The position numbers and the translations under genes were made by a program. The notes under the pieces are model-generated. The model saw only the letters and a list, made by a program, of their open reading frames with translations. It made no database searches and had not been told where the DNA came from. DNA of 64,000 bases from Klenkia marina (lineage in GTDB: Bacteria; Actinomycetota; Actinomycetes; Mycobacteriales; Geodermatophilaceae), in contig NZ_FMUH01000001.1 in assembly GCF_900101025.1 (NCBI RefSeq), positions 310,001 to 374,000 of the forward strand, written 5' to 3'. This document shows positions 26,360-35,023 of this stretch, in pieces (the first letter of the stretch is position 1; every line of letters starts with the position of its first letter).

Positions 26360-27055
26360 TCAGCTGCTGGTGGCCACGACCACCGGGACGAGGGTCGTCA
26401 CCATCACGACGGCCATGAGGTCCTCGAGTGCCTTGGCGACCGCGCCCCCGGCCCAGCCGGACTCCCGGACGGCGTCGGCCCGGGCCTGCACCGCCTTGCC
26501 GTCGTCGCCCGGGAAGACCTTGGGGGCCAGCTTCGTCACCGACAGCATGGAGACCAGCAGCGCCGTCCGTGGGTCGGGCTCGGCGCCGAGGACGAGCACG
26601 GCGCGCACCCGCTCGCGCACCTCGCGCTCCACCGCCGGGTCGGCCTCCGGCCACCGCTGCGTCGGGAACAGGCCGAGCACCTTGCCGCGCTCGTGGGTGA
26701 GGACGCCCTCGGCGACCAGCTCGGCGAGCAGCTGCTCCTGCAGCTTCGCCCCGCGGTCGGTGAAGGTCATCGTGGTCAGCGCCCCGACGGCGTCCCCGGG
26801 CTTCTTGCCGTGGCAGGTGTCGACCACCTCGGCCAGCAGCGGATCGCTCGGGCGGGCCACCCCGGTGCGCCGCAGCCGCCCGGCCTTCACCTCCCCGCCG
26901 TCGACCTCCTGCAGCGCGAGGGCACCGGCGGCCGCGAGCTCGGCCACGGCGGTGCCGGCGAGTGCCGCGTTCAGGGTCGAGCCGTCGACGAGCCCCTTCC
27001 CCGACTTCTCGTCCAGGGCCAGCAGCAGCAGCTCGGCAGCGACGCTCCTCGACAT
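26360..27055 (-). CDS. GPP34 (GOLPH3-like) family protein
   Basis: A 231-residue all-helical protein of the GPP34/GOLPH3 family: starts A-A-E-L-L-L-L-A-L-D-E-K-S-G-K, then a region equivalent to A-L-A-G-T-A-V-A-E-L-A-A-A-G, and ends in a hydrophobic V-V-M-V-T-T-L-V-P-V-V-V-A. In eukaryotes GOLPH3 binds PI4P on Golgi membranes; actinobacterial members are common and uncharacterised. No signal peptide. ATG 27055 is 70 bases from the divergent MoxR gene, so a shared control region is likely. Co-transcribed with ilvA by position. Confidence 0.88.
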   Translation of the reverse strand: MSRSVAAELLLLALDEKSGKGLVDGSTLNAALAGTAVAELAAAGALALQEVDGGEVKAGRLRRTGVARPSDPLLAEVVDTCHGKKPGDAVGALTTMTFTDRGAKLQEQLLAELVAEGVLTHERGKVLGLFPTQRWPEADPAVEREVRERVRAVLVLGAEPDPRTALLVSMLSVTKLAPKVFPGDDGKAVQARADAVRESGWAGGAVAKALEDLMAVVMVTTLVPVVVATSS

Positions 27056-27125
27056 GCCCCGACCCTGGCAGGGCCCCCACCTGCACGCATCCCGGGGAGG
27101 GCGCAGCCGTCGTACCGTGAGTGGG

Positions 27126-28562
27126 GTGACGGAGAGCCCCGCACCCACGACCCTCGGCGAGCTGCGCGACAGCGGTGCCACCCACGTCGGCGTCAAGGCC
27201 GAACTACGCGCGAACCTGCTGGCCCGCCTCGCGGCGGGTGAGCCCACCCTCCCCGGCATCGTCGGCTTCGAGGACACCGTCCTGCCCGAGGTCGAGCGCG
27301 CCCTCATCGCCGGCCACGACCTGGTGCTGCTGGGCGAGCGGGGGCAGGGCAAGACCCGGCTCATCCGCACCCTGGTCGGCCTGCTCGACGAGTGGACGCC
27401 GGTGCTGGTCGGCAGCGAGCTCAACGAGCACCCCCTCGCGCCGGTCAGCGTCTGGGCGCACCGGCAGATCGCCGAGCACGGCGACGCCACCCCCGTGGGC
27501 TGGCTGCACCGCAGCGACCGCTTCGGCGAGAAGCTGGCCACCCCCGACACCAGCGTCGGCGACCTCATCGGCGACGTCGACCCGATCAAGGTGGCCGAGG
27601 GCCGCACGCTGGGCGACCCCGAGACCGTGCACTACGGCCTCGTGCCGCGCACCAACCGCGGCATCTTCAGCATCAACGAGCTGCCCGACCTCGCCGAGCG
27701 CATCCAGGTCGCGCTGCTCAACGTGCTGGAGGAGCGCGACATCCAGATCCGCGGCTACCGGGTGCGGCTGCCGTTGGACCTGCTGCTGGTCGCCAGCGCC
27801 AACCCCGAGGACTACACCAACCGCGGGCGCATCATCACCCCGCTGAAGGACCGCTTCGGCGCCGAGGTGCGCACCCACTACCCCATCGAGCTGGCCGACG
27901 AGATCCGCCTGCTGCACCAGGAGGCGCAGACCTCGTGGGGCCTGGGCGACGGCGCCCTGGACAAGCCGCTCGTGCCCGAGCACCTGGTCGAGATCATGGC
28001 CCGCTTCACCCGGCTGGTGCGCGAGTCCAGCCAGGTCGACCAGCGGTCCGGGGTCAGCGCCCGGTTCGCCATCGCCGGGCTCGAGACCGTGGCCGCCTCC
28101 GCCGTCCGCCGCGCCGCCGTCGCCGGCGAGACCCGCCCGGTCGCCCGGGTGGTCGACCTGCCCTCGGTCGTGCCGGCCAGCCGCGGCAAGGTCGAGTTCG
28201 CCGACGCCGGGTCCGACGACGACGGCGAGCGCGAGCTCGAGGTCCTCGAGCACCTGCTGCGCCAGGCCACGGCGCAGACCTTCCGCGCCCGCTGCGGCGG
28301 GCTCGACCTGACCGGCCTGCAGGAGCACTTCACCTCCGGCGAGGTCGTCGAGTCCGGTGACCTGGTCAGCGCCCCCGCGCTCATGGGGCAGGTCGGCACC
28401 GTGCCCAACCTGGCCCAGCTCCTGGGCCGCCTGGGCGTGCCCGAGGGCGAGGAGTCGCCCGAGCAGGCGGCGGCCGCGGTCGAGTTCGCGCTCGAGGGGC
28501 TGTGGTTGACCCGCCGGTTGGCCAAGGACACCGACGGCGGCCGCACCGTGTACGGGAGCTGA
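27126..28562 (+). CDS. MoxR/magnesium-chelatase-like AAA+ ATPase
   Basis: A 478-residue AAA+ protein. Walker A is G-E-R-G-Q-G-K-T-R-L-I-R, the Walker B region reads G-I-F-S-I-N-E-L-P-D-L (Asn-Glu in place of the usual Asp-Glu), and sensor 1 is in L-L-V-A-S-A-N-P-E-D-Y-T-N-R-G-R-I-I-T-P-L-K-D-R-F-G. This is the ChlI-like group that works with a VWA protein; the partner gene starts three bases after its stop. Such pairs act as chaperones in assembling or activating other proteins. The start is GTG 27126; GTG 27117 is also in frame. Confidence 0.9.
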   Translation: MTESPAPTTLGELRDSGATHVGVKAELRANLLARLAAGEPTLPGIVGFEDTVLPEVERALIAGHDLVLLGERGQGKTRLIRTLVGLLDEWTPVLVGSELNEHPLAPVSVWAHRQIAEHGDATPVGWLHRSDRFGEKLATPDTSVGDLIGDVDPIKVAEGRTLGDPETVHYGLVPRTNRGIFSINELPDLAERIQVALLNVLEERDIQIRGYRVRLPLDLLLVASANPEDYTNRGRIITPLKDRFGAEVRTHYPIELADEIRLLHQEAQTSWGLGDGALDKPLVPEHLVEIMARFTRLVRESSQVDQRSGVSARFAIAGLETVAASAVRRAAVAGETRPVARVVDLPSVVPASRGKVEFADAGSDDDGERELEVLEHLLRQATAQTFRARCGGLDLTGLQEHFTSGEVVESGDLVSAPALMGQVGTVPNLAQLLGRLGVPEGEESPEQAAAAVEFALEGLWLTRRLAKDTDGGRTVYGS

Positions 28563-28564
28563 CC

Positions 28565-30550
28565 GTGCCCAGGGGCAACCGCGGGTACCGCTACGGGCGC
28601 TGGCGGGGCGGGGCCGACCCGCTGGCCCCGCCCTACGACCTCGGCGACGCCGTCGACGACATCGGCGACCAGGTGCTGGCCGGCAGCAGCGTGCGCGAGG
28701 CGCTGCGCGACCTGCTGCGTCGCGGCCTCGACGGCCGACGCGGTCTCGACGAGCTTCGCCGGTCGGTCCGTGACCGGCTGCGTGCGGCTCGCAAGGCCGG
28801 GAGCATGGACGGAACGCTGCAGGAGGTCCGCGAGCTGCTCGACCGCGCCCTGGAGGCCGAGCGGCGGGAGCTGTTCCCCGATCCCGACGACGCCGCCCGG
28901 CTCGCCGAGGCCGAGCTCGACGCGTTGCCGCAGGACACCGCGGGAGCGGTGCGGGCGCTGAAGGACAAGCAGTGGCGCTCGCCCGAGGCCGCCGAGGCCT
29001 ACCGGCAGATCCAGGACCTGCTGCAGAAGGAGGTGCTGGACAGCCAGTTCCAGCACATGAAGCAGGCCCTGCAGCAGATGAACGCCGACGGGCAGGACGG
29101 CAACCAGGCCGTCAAGGACATGGTGGCCGACCTGTCCGCGCTGCTCGACGCGCACAACCGCGGCGAGGACACCGACCAGCGGTTCGCCGACTTCATGGAC
29201 CGGCACGGGCAGTTCTTCCCCGACGACCCGCAGACGGTCGACGAGCTGGTCGACTCCCTGGCCCGTCGGGCCGCCGCGCAGGAGCGCATGATGGCCGGCC
29301 TGACCCCCGAGCAGCGCGCCGAGCTGGGCGAGCTGATGGGCCAGGCCATGCAGGACATGGGCCTGGCCAGCGAGATGGCGCACCTGGGCGACGCGCTGCG
29401 CCAGGCCCGCCCGGACCTGCCGTGGGGCCGGTCGGGCCAGGTCCCCGACGGCCCCGAGGGGCTGGGCATGGGCGATGCCACGACCGCGGTCGCCGAGCTG
29501 GCCGACCTCGAGGCGCTGTCCGACCAGCTCTCGCAGGGCTACGCCGGCGCCAGCCTGGCCGACATCGACGAGGAGCTGGTCGAGCGGGCGCTGGGGCGCT
29601 CCGGTGTCGACGACCTCGCCGCCCTGCGGCAGCTCGAGCGCGAGCTCGAACGACAGGGCCACCTCACCCGCACCGAGGGCAAGCTGGAGCTGTCGCCCAA
29701 GGCGGTCCGCCGGCTGGGCGCCACGGCGCTGCGGCGGGTGTTCGCCCAGCTGGACAGTGCCGGGCGCGGCGACCACGACGTCGCCGATGCCGGCGCCACC
29801 GGTGAGCTCACCGGTGCCAGCCGCGAGTGGCGGTTCGGCGACGAGCAGCCGCTGGACGTCGTCCGCACCGTGCGCAACGCGGTGCTGCGCACGGCCGGCT
29901 CCCCGCAGCCGGGGGCCGGTGTCCGCATCGCGGTCGAGGACTTCGAGGTCGTCGAGACCGAGCGCCGCACCGGCGCGGCGGTGGCGCTGCTGGTCGACCT
30001 GTCGTACTCGATGGCGCTGCGCGGGACGTGGGGTGCGGCGAAGTCCACCGCGATGGCCCTGCACTCCCTGGTCACGACCCGGTTCCCGCAGGACGCCATC
30101 GAGATCATCGGGTTCGCCTCCACCGCGCAGGTGCTGCGCCCCGAGACCCTCGCCGAGCTCAGCGTGGACACGCTGCAGGGCACGAACCTGCAGCACGGGC
30201 TGATGCTCGCCCGCCGGTTCCTGGCCCGGCACCACGACGCCGAGCCCGTCGTCCTGGTGGTCACCGACGGCGAGCCCACCGCGCACCTGGAGGACGACGG
30301 CTCGCCGTACTTCTGCTGGCCACCGATGCCGCAGACGATCGCCAGGACGGTGGCCGAGGTCGAGCGGGTGGCCCGGTCCGGGGCGACGATGAACGTGTTC
30401 GCCCTGGACCCCGAACCGGCGCTGGTGCACTTCGTGCAGGACATCACCCAGCGGGCCGGCGGCCGCGTCTTCCTCCCCGACGGCGACCGCCTCGGCGAGT
30501 ACGTCGTCGCCGATTACCTGCGCGCCCGCAGGGGGCGGCGTAGCCGTTAG
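28565..30550 (+). CDS. VWA domain protein paired with MoxR ATPase
   Basis: A 661-residue protein. A long N-terminal helical region (about 1-440) is rich in Ala, Leu, Asp and Gln, with M-N-A-D-G-Q-D-G-N and repeated E-L-x-x-L patterns. A C-terminal VWA domain (about 465-655) follows, with an intact MIDAS: D-L-S-Y-S-M (D-x-S-x-S, near 478), T-N-L-Q-H-G-L (the Thr) and V-T-D-G-E-P-T (the Asp). It should bind a divalent ion and client proteins and act with the MoxR ATPase. The last codons R-A-R-R-G-R-R-S-R lie in a tandem repeat that continues past the stop. Confidence 0.9.
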   Translation: MPRGNRGYRYGRWRGGADPLAPPYDLGDAVDDIGDQVLAGSSVREALRDLLRRGLDGRRGLDELRRSVRDRLRAARKAGSMDGTLQEVRELLDRALEAERRELFPDPDDAARLAEAELDALPQDTAGAVRALKDKQWRSPEAAEAYRQIQDLLQKEVLDSQFQHMKQALQQMNADGQDGNQAVKDMVADLSALLDAHNRGEDTDQRFADFMDRHGQFFPDDPQTVDELVDSLARRAAAQERMMAGLTPEQRAELGELMGQAMQDMGLASEMAHLGDALRQARPDLPWGRSGQVPDGPEGLGMGDATTAVAELADLEALSDQLSQGYAGASLADIDEELVERALGRSGVDDLAALRQLERELERQGHLTRTEGKLELSPKAVRRLGATALRRVFAQLDSAGRGDHDVADAGATGELTGASREWRFGDEQPLDVVRTVRNAVLRTAGSPQPGAGVRIAVEDFEVVETERRTGAAVALLVDLSYSMALRGTWGAAKSTAMALHSLVTTRFPQDAIEIIGFASTAQVLRPETLAELSVDTLQGTNLQHGLMLARRFLARHHDAEPVVLVVTDGEPTAHLEDDGSPYFCWPPMPQTIARTVAEVERVARSGATMNVFALDPEPALVHFVQDITQRAGGRVFLPDGDRLGEYVVADYLRARRGRRSR

Positions 30551-30721
30551 GCCCTGCGCAGGGTCCCGGCCCGCGCGCAGCGTGGGGCGGGGGGCGCCGG
30601 GTCCTTCTGCTGCGCGCCCGCAGGGGGCGGCGTAGCCGTTGGGCCCGGCGCAGGGTCCCGGCCCGCGCGCAGCGTGGGGCGGGGGGCGCCGGGTCCTTCT
30701 GCTGCGCGCCCGCAGGGGGCG
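30518..30721 (+). repeat. 92-base tandem repeat starting in the VWA gene end
   Basis: Unit 1 is 30518-30609, unit 2 is 30610-30701 and a partial third is 30702-30721. Each begins ctgcgcgcccgcagggggcg. Unit 1 includes the last ten codons and the TAG stop of the VWA gene; in unit 2 the stop context reads gttggg, so no stop remains in that copy. The unit also contains ggccctgcgcagggtccc-type hairpins that could terminate transcription. This repeat fills the gap to the GNAT gene. Confidence 0.9.
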
Positions 30722-30748
30722 TCGGGGGCGCTGAGGGACACTGGCCCG

Positions 30749-31195
30749 GTGAGCACGGTCAGGATCGAGCGGGTCCCGGTGGAGGACACCTACGAGCTGC
30801 GCGCCCGGGTGCTCCGCCAGGGCCGACCCGTGCAGATCACCGGCGACGACGCCCCCTCGGCCATCCACCTGGCCGCCCGCACCGACGACGGCCGGGTGGT
30901 CGGCGTCGTGCGGTTCCACCCCCAGGTCTGCCAGTGGCGGGAGTCCGAGTACGCCTGGCAGCTGCGCGGCATGGCCACCGACCCCGACGTCCGGGGGGTG
31001 GGCGCCGGCCGGGCGCTGGTCGCCGAGGGCCTGGTGCAGATCTCCCGGGCCGGCGCGGACCTCGTGTGGTGCGACGCCCGCGCCGCCGCGGTCGGGTTCT
31101 ACGAGCGCATCGGCTTCAGCACCGTCACCGAGCCCTACGACATGCCCCCGGTCGGACTGCACCTGGGCATGGTGCTGGACCTGCCGATCAGGTGA
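30749..31195 (+). CDS. GNAT family N-acetyltransferase
   Basis: A 148-residue acetyltransferase with the acetyl-CoA loop in M-A-T-D-P-D-V-R-G-V-G-A-G-R-A-L (motif A, R-x-x-G-x-G/A) and the later Y-E-R-I-G-F-S element. Strand-helix order fits a single GNAT domain. The substrate is unknown. GTG 30749 lies 28 bases after the tandem repeat. Its stop overlaps the convergent DUF2252 gene by eight bases. Confidence 0.87.
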   Translation: MSTVRIERVPVEDTYELRARVLRQGRPVQITGDDAPSAIHLAARTDDGRVVGVVRFHPQVCQWRESEYAWQLRGMATDPDVRGVGAGRALVAEGLVQISRAGADLVWCDARAAAVGFYERIGFSTVTEPYDMPPVGLHLGMVLDLPIR

Positions 31196-32549
31196 CCGGG
31201 TGCTCCCCGGCCGAGCTGATGCCGGGGATCTCGCCGGCCCGGAAGGCGTCGACGAACAGCCGGTGGTCGGCGCGCACCCGTGCGGCGTAGGAGTGCGCGA
31301 ACACCGTGAGGTCGGCCACCAGCTGCTCGCGGCGGTCGCCCACCAGCGCCAGCACGGCGTCCTCGACCTGGACGTCGACCGCCTCGTGCTCGGCGTCGGC
31401 GTCCCCGATGCAGTGGATCTTCGCGGTCGCGCGGCCCAGCTGGGCGACCACCTCGGCGATCTCGTCGGGCTCGGTGAGGTCGTCCCAGTCGAGGTCGTCC
31501 TCGTAGGGCGACAGCTCCGAGACCAGGAACCCCACCCCGCGGATGACCGTGTGGCCCAGGAACGGCGAGGCGTGCGACTGCATGGCCCGCTGCGCGGAGA
31601 CGGTGCGCTCGCCCTCGTGCTCGAACAGCGCCCGCACCTCGGGGTCGGTGACGATCCGCGAGGGCGCCGCCGTGCCCGCCTGCTTCAGCGACAGGACGAC
31701 GTCGTTCTCCAGCGCCTGGTCGTAGCCCTCGAGCAGCACCGTGTAGGCGGGCAGCCCGGCGCTGCCGATGCCGAACCCGCCGGTGCCCACGACGTCCTTC
31801 ACGTCGTAGGCGACCTCGCGACGGCGCACCCCGACCGGCACGGTCTCCCGGTAGGCCTCCACCGCGGCGAGCACCTCGGCGCGCTCGGCGTCGTCGAGCC
31901 GGCGGTGCCGCGGCACGTCGGCGAACCGGCGCTGGTGGTCCTCGACGACGGTCAGCCGCTCCAGCAGCGACACCCGGGTCTGCTCGGCGGTGGCGAGCAC
32001 CAGGTCGCGCACCGCACCGACGGTGTTGTGCCGGTCGAGGGCGAACTGACGGTCGGCGTCGGTGCCGGCGAACGCGGCCACCTGGTCGAGGTAGGACTCG
32101 AGGTACACGCGCAGCACCCCCGCGATGACGTCGTCGCTCAGTGCCTTGCGCCAGGCCAGCAGCGCGAAGCTGGCGCAGAACCGGCGCAGGTCCCACGACA
32201 GGTGGCCCAGGTAGGACTCGTCGTAGTCGTTCACGTCGAAGACGATGCGGCCGGTGCCGTCCATGTAGGTGCCGAAGTTCGCCGCGTGCAGGTCACCGTG
32301 GATCCACGTGCGCGACGTGCGCTCGTCGGCCCACTGGTCCTCGGTGTCCACCAGGTCGGCGTAGAACAGGCACGCCGAACCGCGGTAGAAGGCGAACGGG
32401 TCGGCCGCCATCTTGCGGAACTTCACCCGGAAGGCGTCGGCATCGGCGGCCATGAGATCGGAGAAGGCGTCCACCAGGACCTCGACGATGCGGCTCCGGC
32501 GGGCCCCCTCGTCCTCGGGCGACGGCAGGTGCAGCGGGTCCACGGGCAC
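31188..32549 (-). CDS. DUF2252 family protein (kinase-like fold)
   Basis: A 453-residue DUF2252 protein. It contains W-I-H-G-D-L-H-A-A-N-F-G (about residue 83-94) and V-F-D-V-N-D-Y-D-E, which match the catalytic loop (H-x-D) and metal-binding Asp of aminoglycoside-phosphotransferase-like kinases, so a phosphotransfer role is plausible but unproven. Also R-K-M-A-A-D-P-F-A-F-Y-R-G-S, the family's first conserved block. GTG 32549; 65 bases separate it from the divergent SGNH gene and must hold both promoters. Confidence 0.87.
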   Translation of the reverse strand: MPVDPLHLPSPEDEGARRSRIVEVLVDAFSDLMAADADAFRVKFRKMAADPFAFYRGSACLFYADLVDTEDQWADERTSRTWIHGDLHAANFGTYMDGTGRIVFDVNDYDESYLGHLSWDLRRFCASFALLAWRKALSDDVIAGVLRVYLESYLDQVAAFAGTDADRQFALDRHNTVGAVRDLVLATAEQTRVSLLERLTVVEDHQRRFADVPRHRRLDDAERAEVLAAVEAYRETVPVGVRRREVAYDVKDVVGTGGFGIGSAGLPAYTVLLEGYDQALENDVVLSLKQAGTAAPSRIVTDPEVRALFEHEGERTVSAQRAMQSHASPFLGHTVIRGVGFLVSELSPYEDDLDWDDLTEPDEIAEVVAQLGRATAKIHCIGDADAEHEAVDVQVEDAVLALVGDRREQLVADLTVFAHSYAARVRADHRLFVDAFRAGEIPGISSAGEHPVT

Positions 32550-32614
32550 GCGGACACCCTAGGGGCGTTAGCCTCGCCGGGCAGGGTGGACGACCGACCA
32601 GGGACGGTGACCGG

Positions 32615-33634
32615 GTGACACGGGCGAGCAGGGCACGGCGGCTCGCCACGGCGGCGGCCTACGGGGGCGGCGGGCTCGGGCTCGTAGGCGCCGGGCTGGC
32701 CACGCTGCTGCGCCAGGAGGCCCGGTTGGCCCGGCGCCGGGTCGAGTCCCGCACCGCCAAGGCCGACCCGCCCACCGGCGAGGGCCGGTACGGGCACCAC
32801 CGCGGCAAGCAGATCGTGCTCGCGGTGCTGGGCGACTCCAGCGCGGTCGGCCTCGGCGTCGACCGCGCCGAGCGGACCCCCGGCGTCCTGGTCGCCTCGG
32901 CGCTGGCCGAGGTGGCCGAGCGCCCCGTACGGCTGGTCAAGGTGGCCGTCTCGGGTGCACGATCGGCCGACCTCGCCGGGCAGGTCGAGCGCGTGCTCCC
33001 GCACCGGCCCGACGTCGCGATGATCATGATCGGCGCGAACGACGTGACCAGCCGGTCCAAGCCCGCACTCGCCGTCCGCGACCTGGCCGCCGCCGTGCGG
33101 TCCCTGCGCGAGACCGGGTGCGAGGTCGTCGTCGGCACCTGCCCCGACCTCGGCACCATCCGCCCGGTCCAGCAGCCGCTGCGCACCCTCGGACGGCGGT
33201 GGAGCCGCCAGCTGGCCGCCGCGCAGACCATGGCCGTCGTCGCCGAGGGCGGGCGCACCGTCTCGCTGGGCTCGCTGCTGGGCCCCCAGTTCGCCAGCGA
33301 CCGCACCATGTTCTCCAGCGACGAGTTCCACCCCTCGGCCGCCGGCTACGCCGCCGCGGCCGCCTGCCTGCTGCCGTCGGTGGCCGACGCCCTGGGCGTC
33401 TGGCCCGCCTCGGCCGACCGGGGTGCGCGTGGCCTGCGCCGGGACACCGTGCGGCCCATCGCCCGGGCGGCGGCCAGCGCCGCCGGTCGGCCCGGCACCG
33501 AGGTCCAGCCGGCGTCGGTCGACGGCTCGGACGCCGGCCCGCGGGGCCCCTGGGCGCTGCTGCGGCGGCGTCGTCCGCAGGAGCTGCCCGAGGCGACCCC
33601 CGCGACCGAGACCTCCGGAGCTACCGACCGGTAG
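32615..33634 (+). CDS. SGNH/GDSL family hydrolase
   Basis: A 339-residue protein. Block I is V-L-G-D-S-S-A-V-G (about 70-78, nucleophile Ser), block III is G-A-N-D-V-T, and block V is D-E-F-H-P-S-A-A-G-Y (about 235, catalytic Asp and His). The N-terminal Gly/Ala-rich segment (about 10-28) is hydrophobic and may anchor it to the membrane. The last 80 residues are Arg/Pro/Ala-rich and probably disordered. Esterase or lipase activity is expected; the substrate is unknown. GTG start. Confidence 0.88.
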   Translation: MTRASRARRLATAAAYGGGGLGLVGAGLATLLRQEARLARRRVESRTAKADPPTGEGRYGHHRGKQIVLAVLGDSSAVGLGVDRAERTPGVLVASALAEVAERPVRLVKVAVSGARSADLAGQVERVLPHRPDVAMIMIGANDVTSRSKPALAVRDLAAAVRSLRETGCEVVVGTCPDLGTIRPVQQPLRTLGRRWSRQLAAAQTMAVVAEGGRTVSLGSLLGPQFASDRTMFSSDEFHPSAAGYAAAAACLLPSVADALGVWPASADRGARGLRRDTVRPIARAAASAAGRPGTEVQPASVDGSDAGPRGPWALLRRRRPQELPEATPATETSGATDR

Positions 33635-33691
33635 CGTCGGGGGCACGTCCGCGCCCGCCACCACGGGTGCGCCTCACCGTGGAGGTCCTCC

Positions 33692-34912
33692 GTGCCCGAA
33701 GCCGTCATCGTCTCCGCCGCCCGCTCCCCCATCGGCCGCGCGTTCAAGGGGTCGCTCAAGGACCTGCGCCCCGACGACCTCACCGCGACCATCGTGCGCG
33801 CGGCGCTGGACCAGGTGCCCTCGCTCGACCCCCGCGACATCTCCGACCTGATGCTGGGCTGCGGCCTGCCGGGCGGGGAGCAGGGCTTCAACATGGGCCG
33901 CGTCGTGTCCGTGCTGCTGGGCATGGACCACCTGCCCGGCACCACGATCACCCGCTACTGCTCGTCGTCCCTGCAGACCACCCGCATGGCCCTGCACGCC
34001 ATCAAGGCCGGCGAGGGCGACGTCTTCATCTCGGCCGGGGTCGAGATGGTGTCCCGCTTCGCCAAGGGCAACTCCGACGGCCTGCCCGACACCGAGAACC
34101 CGGTGTTCGCCGACCGCAAGGCCGAGATCGCCGAGGTGGCCGAGACCGGCGCCGACTCGTGGACCGACCCGCGCGAGGACGGCGGGATCCCCGACGTCTA
34201 CATCGCGATGGGCCAGACCGCGGAGAACCTGGCGCTGCTCAAGGACGTCTCCCGCGCCGAGATGGACGAGTTCGCCGTCCGGTCGCAGAACCTGGCCGAG
34301 AAGGCCATCGCCGACGGCTTCTGGGACCGCGAGATCACCCCGGTCACCACCCCCGACGGCACGGTGGTCAGCAAGGACGACGGCCCCCGCGCCGGCACCA
34401 CGCTCGAGGGCATCTCGCAGCTCAAGCCGGTCTTCCGTCCCGACGGCCGCGTGACCGCGGGCAACGCCTGCCCGCTCAACGACGGCGCCGCGGCGCTGGT
34501 GATCATGAGCGACACCAAGGCCGCCGAGCTGGGCATCACCCCGCTTGCCCGCATCGTGTCGACCGGTGTCACCGGCCTGTCGCCGGAGATCATGGGCTAC
34601 GGGCCGGTCGAGGCCTCCAAGCAGGCGCTGGCCCGGGCGGGCATGACCATCGACGACATGGACCTCGTCGAGATCAACGAGGCCTTCGCCGCGCAGGTCA
34701 TCCCGAGCTACCGCGACCTGGGCATCGACATCGACAAGCTGAACGTGCACGGCGGGGCCATCGCCGTCGGCCACCCGTTCGGCATGACCGGCGCCCGCAT
34801 CACCGGCACGCTGCTCAACGGCCTGCGCTCGACCGACGGCACCTTCGGCCTGGAGACCATGTGCGTCGGCGGCGGCATGGGCATGGCGATGGTGCTCGAG
34901 CGCCTCAGCTGA
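33692..34912 (+). CDS. Acetyl-CoA acetyltransferase (thiolase)
   Basis: A 406-residue thiolase. The nucleophile is Cys90 in R-Y-C-S-S-S-L-Q-T; N-E-A-F-A-A-Q-V, G-H-P-F-G-M-T-G-A-R (His) and C-V-G-G-G-M-G-M-A (second Cys) complete the active site. It condenses or cleaves acyl-CoA, in fatty-acid oxidation or acetoacetyl-CoA formation; sequence does not decide between them. GTG 33692 has ggagg a few bases upstream. The minus strand across this gene is an open frame continuing from the DUF559 gene, discussed separately. Confidence 0.94.
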   Translation: MPEAVIVSAARSPIGRAFKGSLKDLRPDDLTATIVRAALDQVPSLDPRDISDLMLGCGLPGGEQGFNMGRVVSVLLGMDHLPGTTITRYCSSSLQTTRMALHAIKAGEGDVFISAGVEMVSRFAKGNSDGLPDTENPVFADRKAEIAEVAETGADSWTDPREDGGIPDVYIAMGQTAENLALLKDVSRAEMDEFAVRSQNLAEKAIADGFWDREITPVTTPDGTVVSKDDGPRAGTTLEGISQLKPVFRPDGRVTAGNACPLNDGAAALVIMSDTKAAELGITPLARIVSTGVTGLSPEIMGYGPVEASKQALARAGMTIDDMDLVEINEAFAAQVIPSYRDLGIDIDKLNVHGGAIAVGHPFGMTGARITGTLLNGLRSTDGTFGLETMCVGGGMGMAMVLERLS

Positions 34913-34959
34913 CCTGCGGGGGCGCCCCCCGCGCCCCGACCGGCCCACCCGACCCGGCC

Positions 34960-35023
34960 ACTGTGCAGTTGCGGTCGCCCGCACCGGCGCGCCACCGCGC
35001 GTCGACGACCGCAACTGCACAGT
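34960..35023. repeat. Palindromic repeat, copy 1 (downstream of DUF559 gene)
   Basis: actgtgcagttgcggtcg (34960-34977) and its perfect reverse complement (35006-35023), 18 base pairs with a 28-base GC-rich spacer. It lies directly after the last conserved residue of the DUF559 domain and just past the thiolase gene. A second copy is at 36046-36107. Confidence 0.92.

Noticed and set aside
27878-31162. 1094-residue minus-strand frame across the MoxR/VWA genes
   Set aside because: Covers two well-supported plus-strand genes; composition is that of an antisense shadow.
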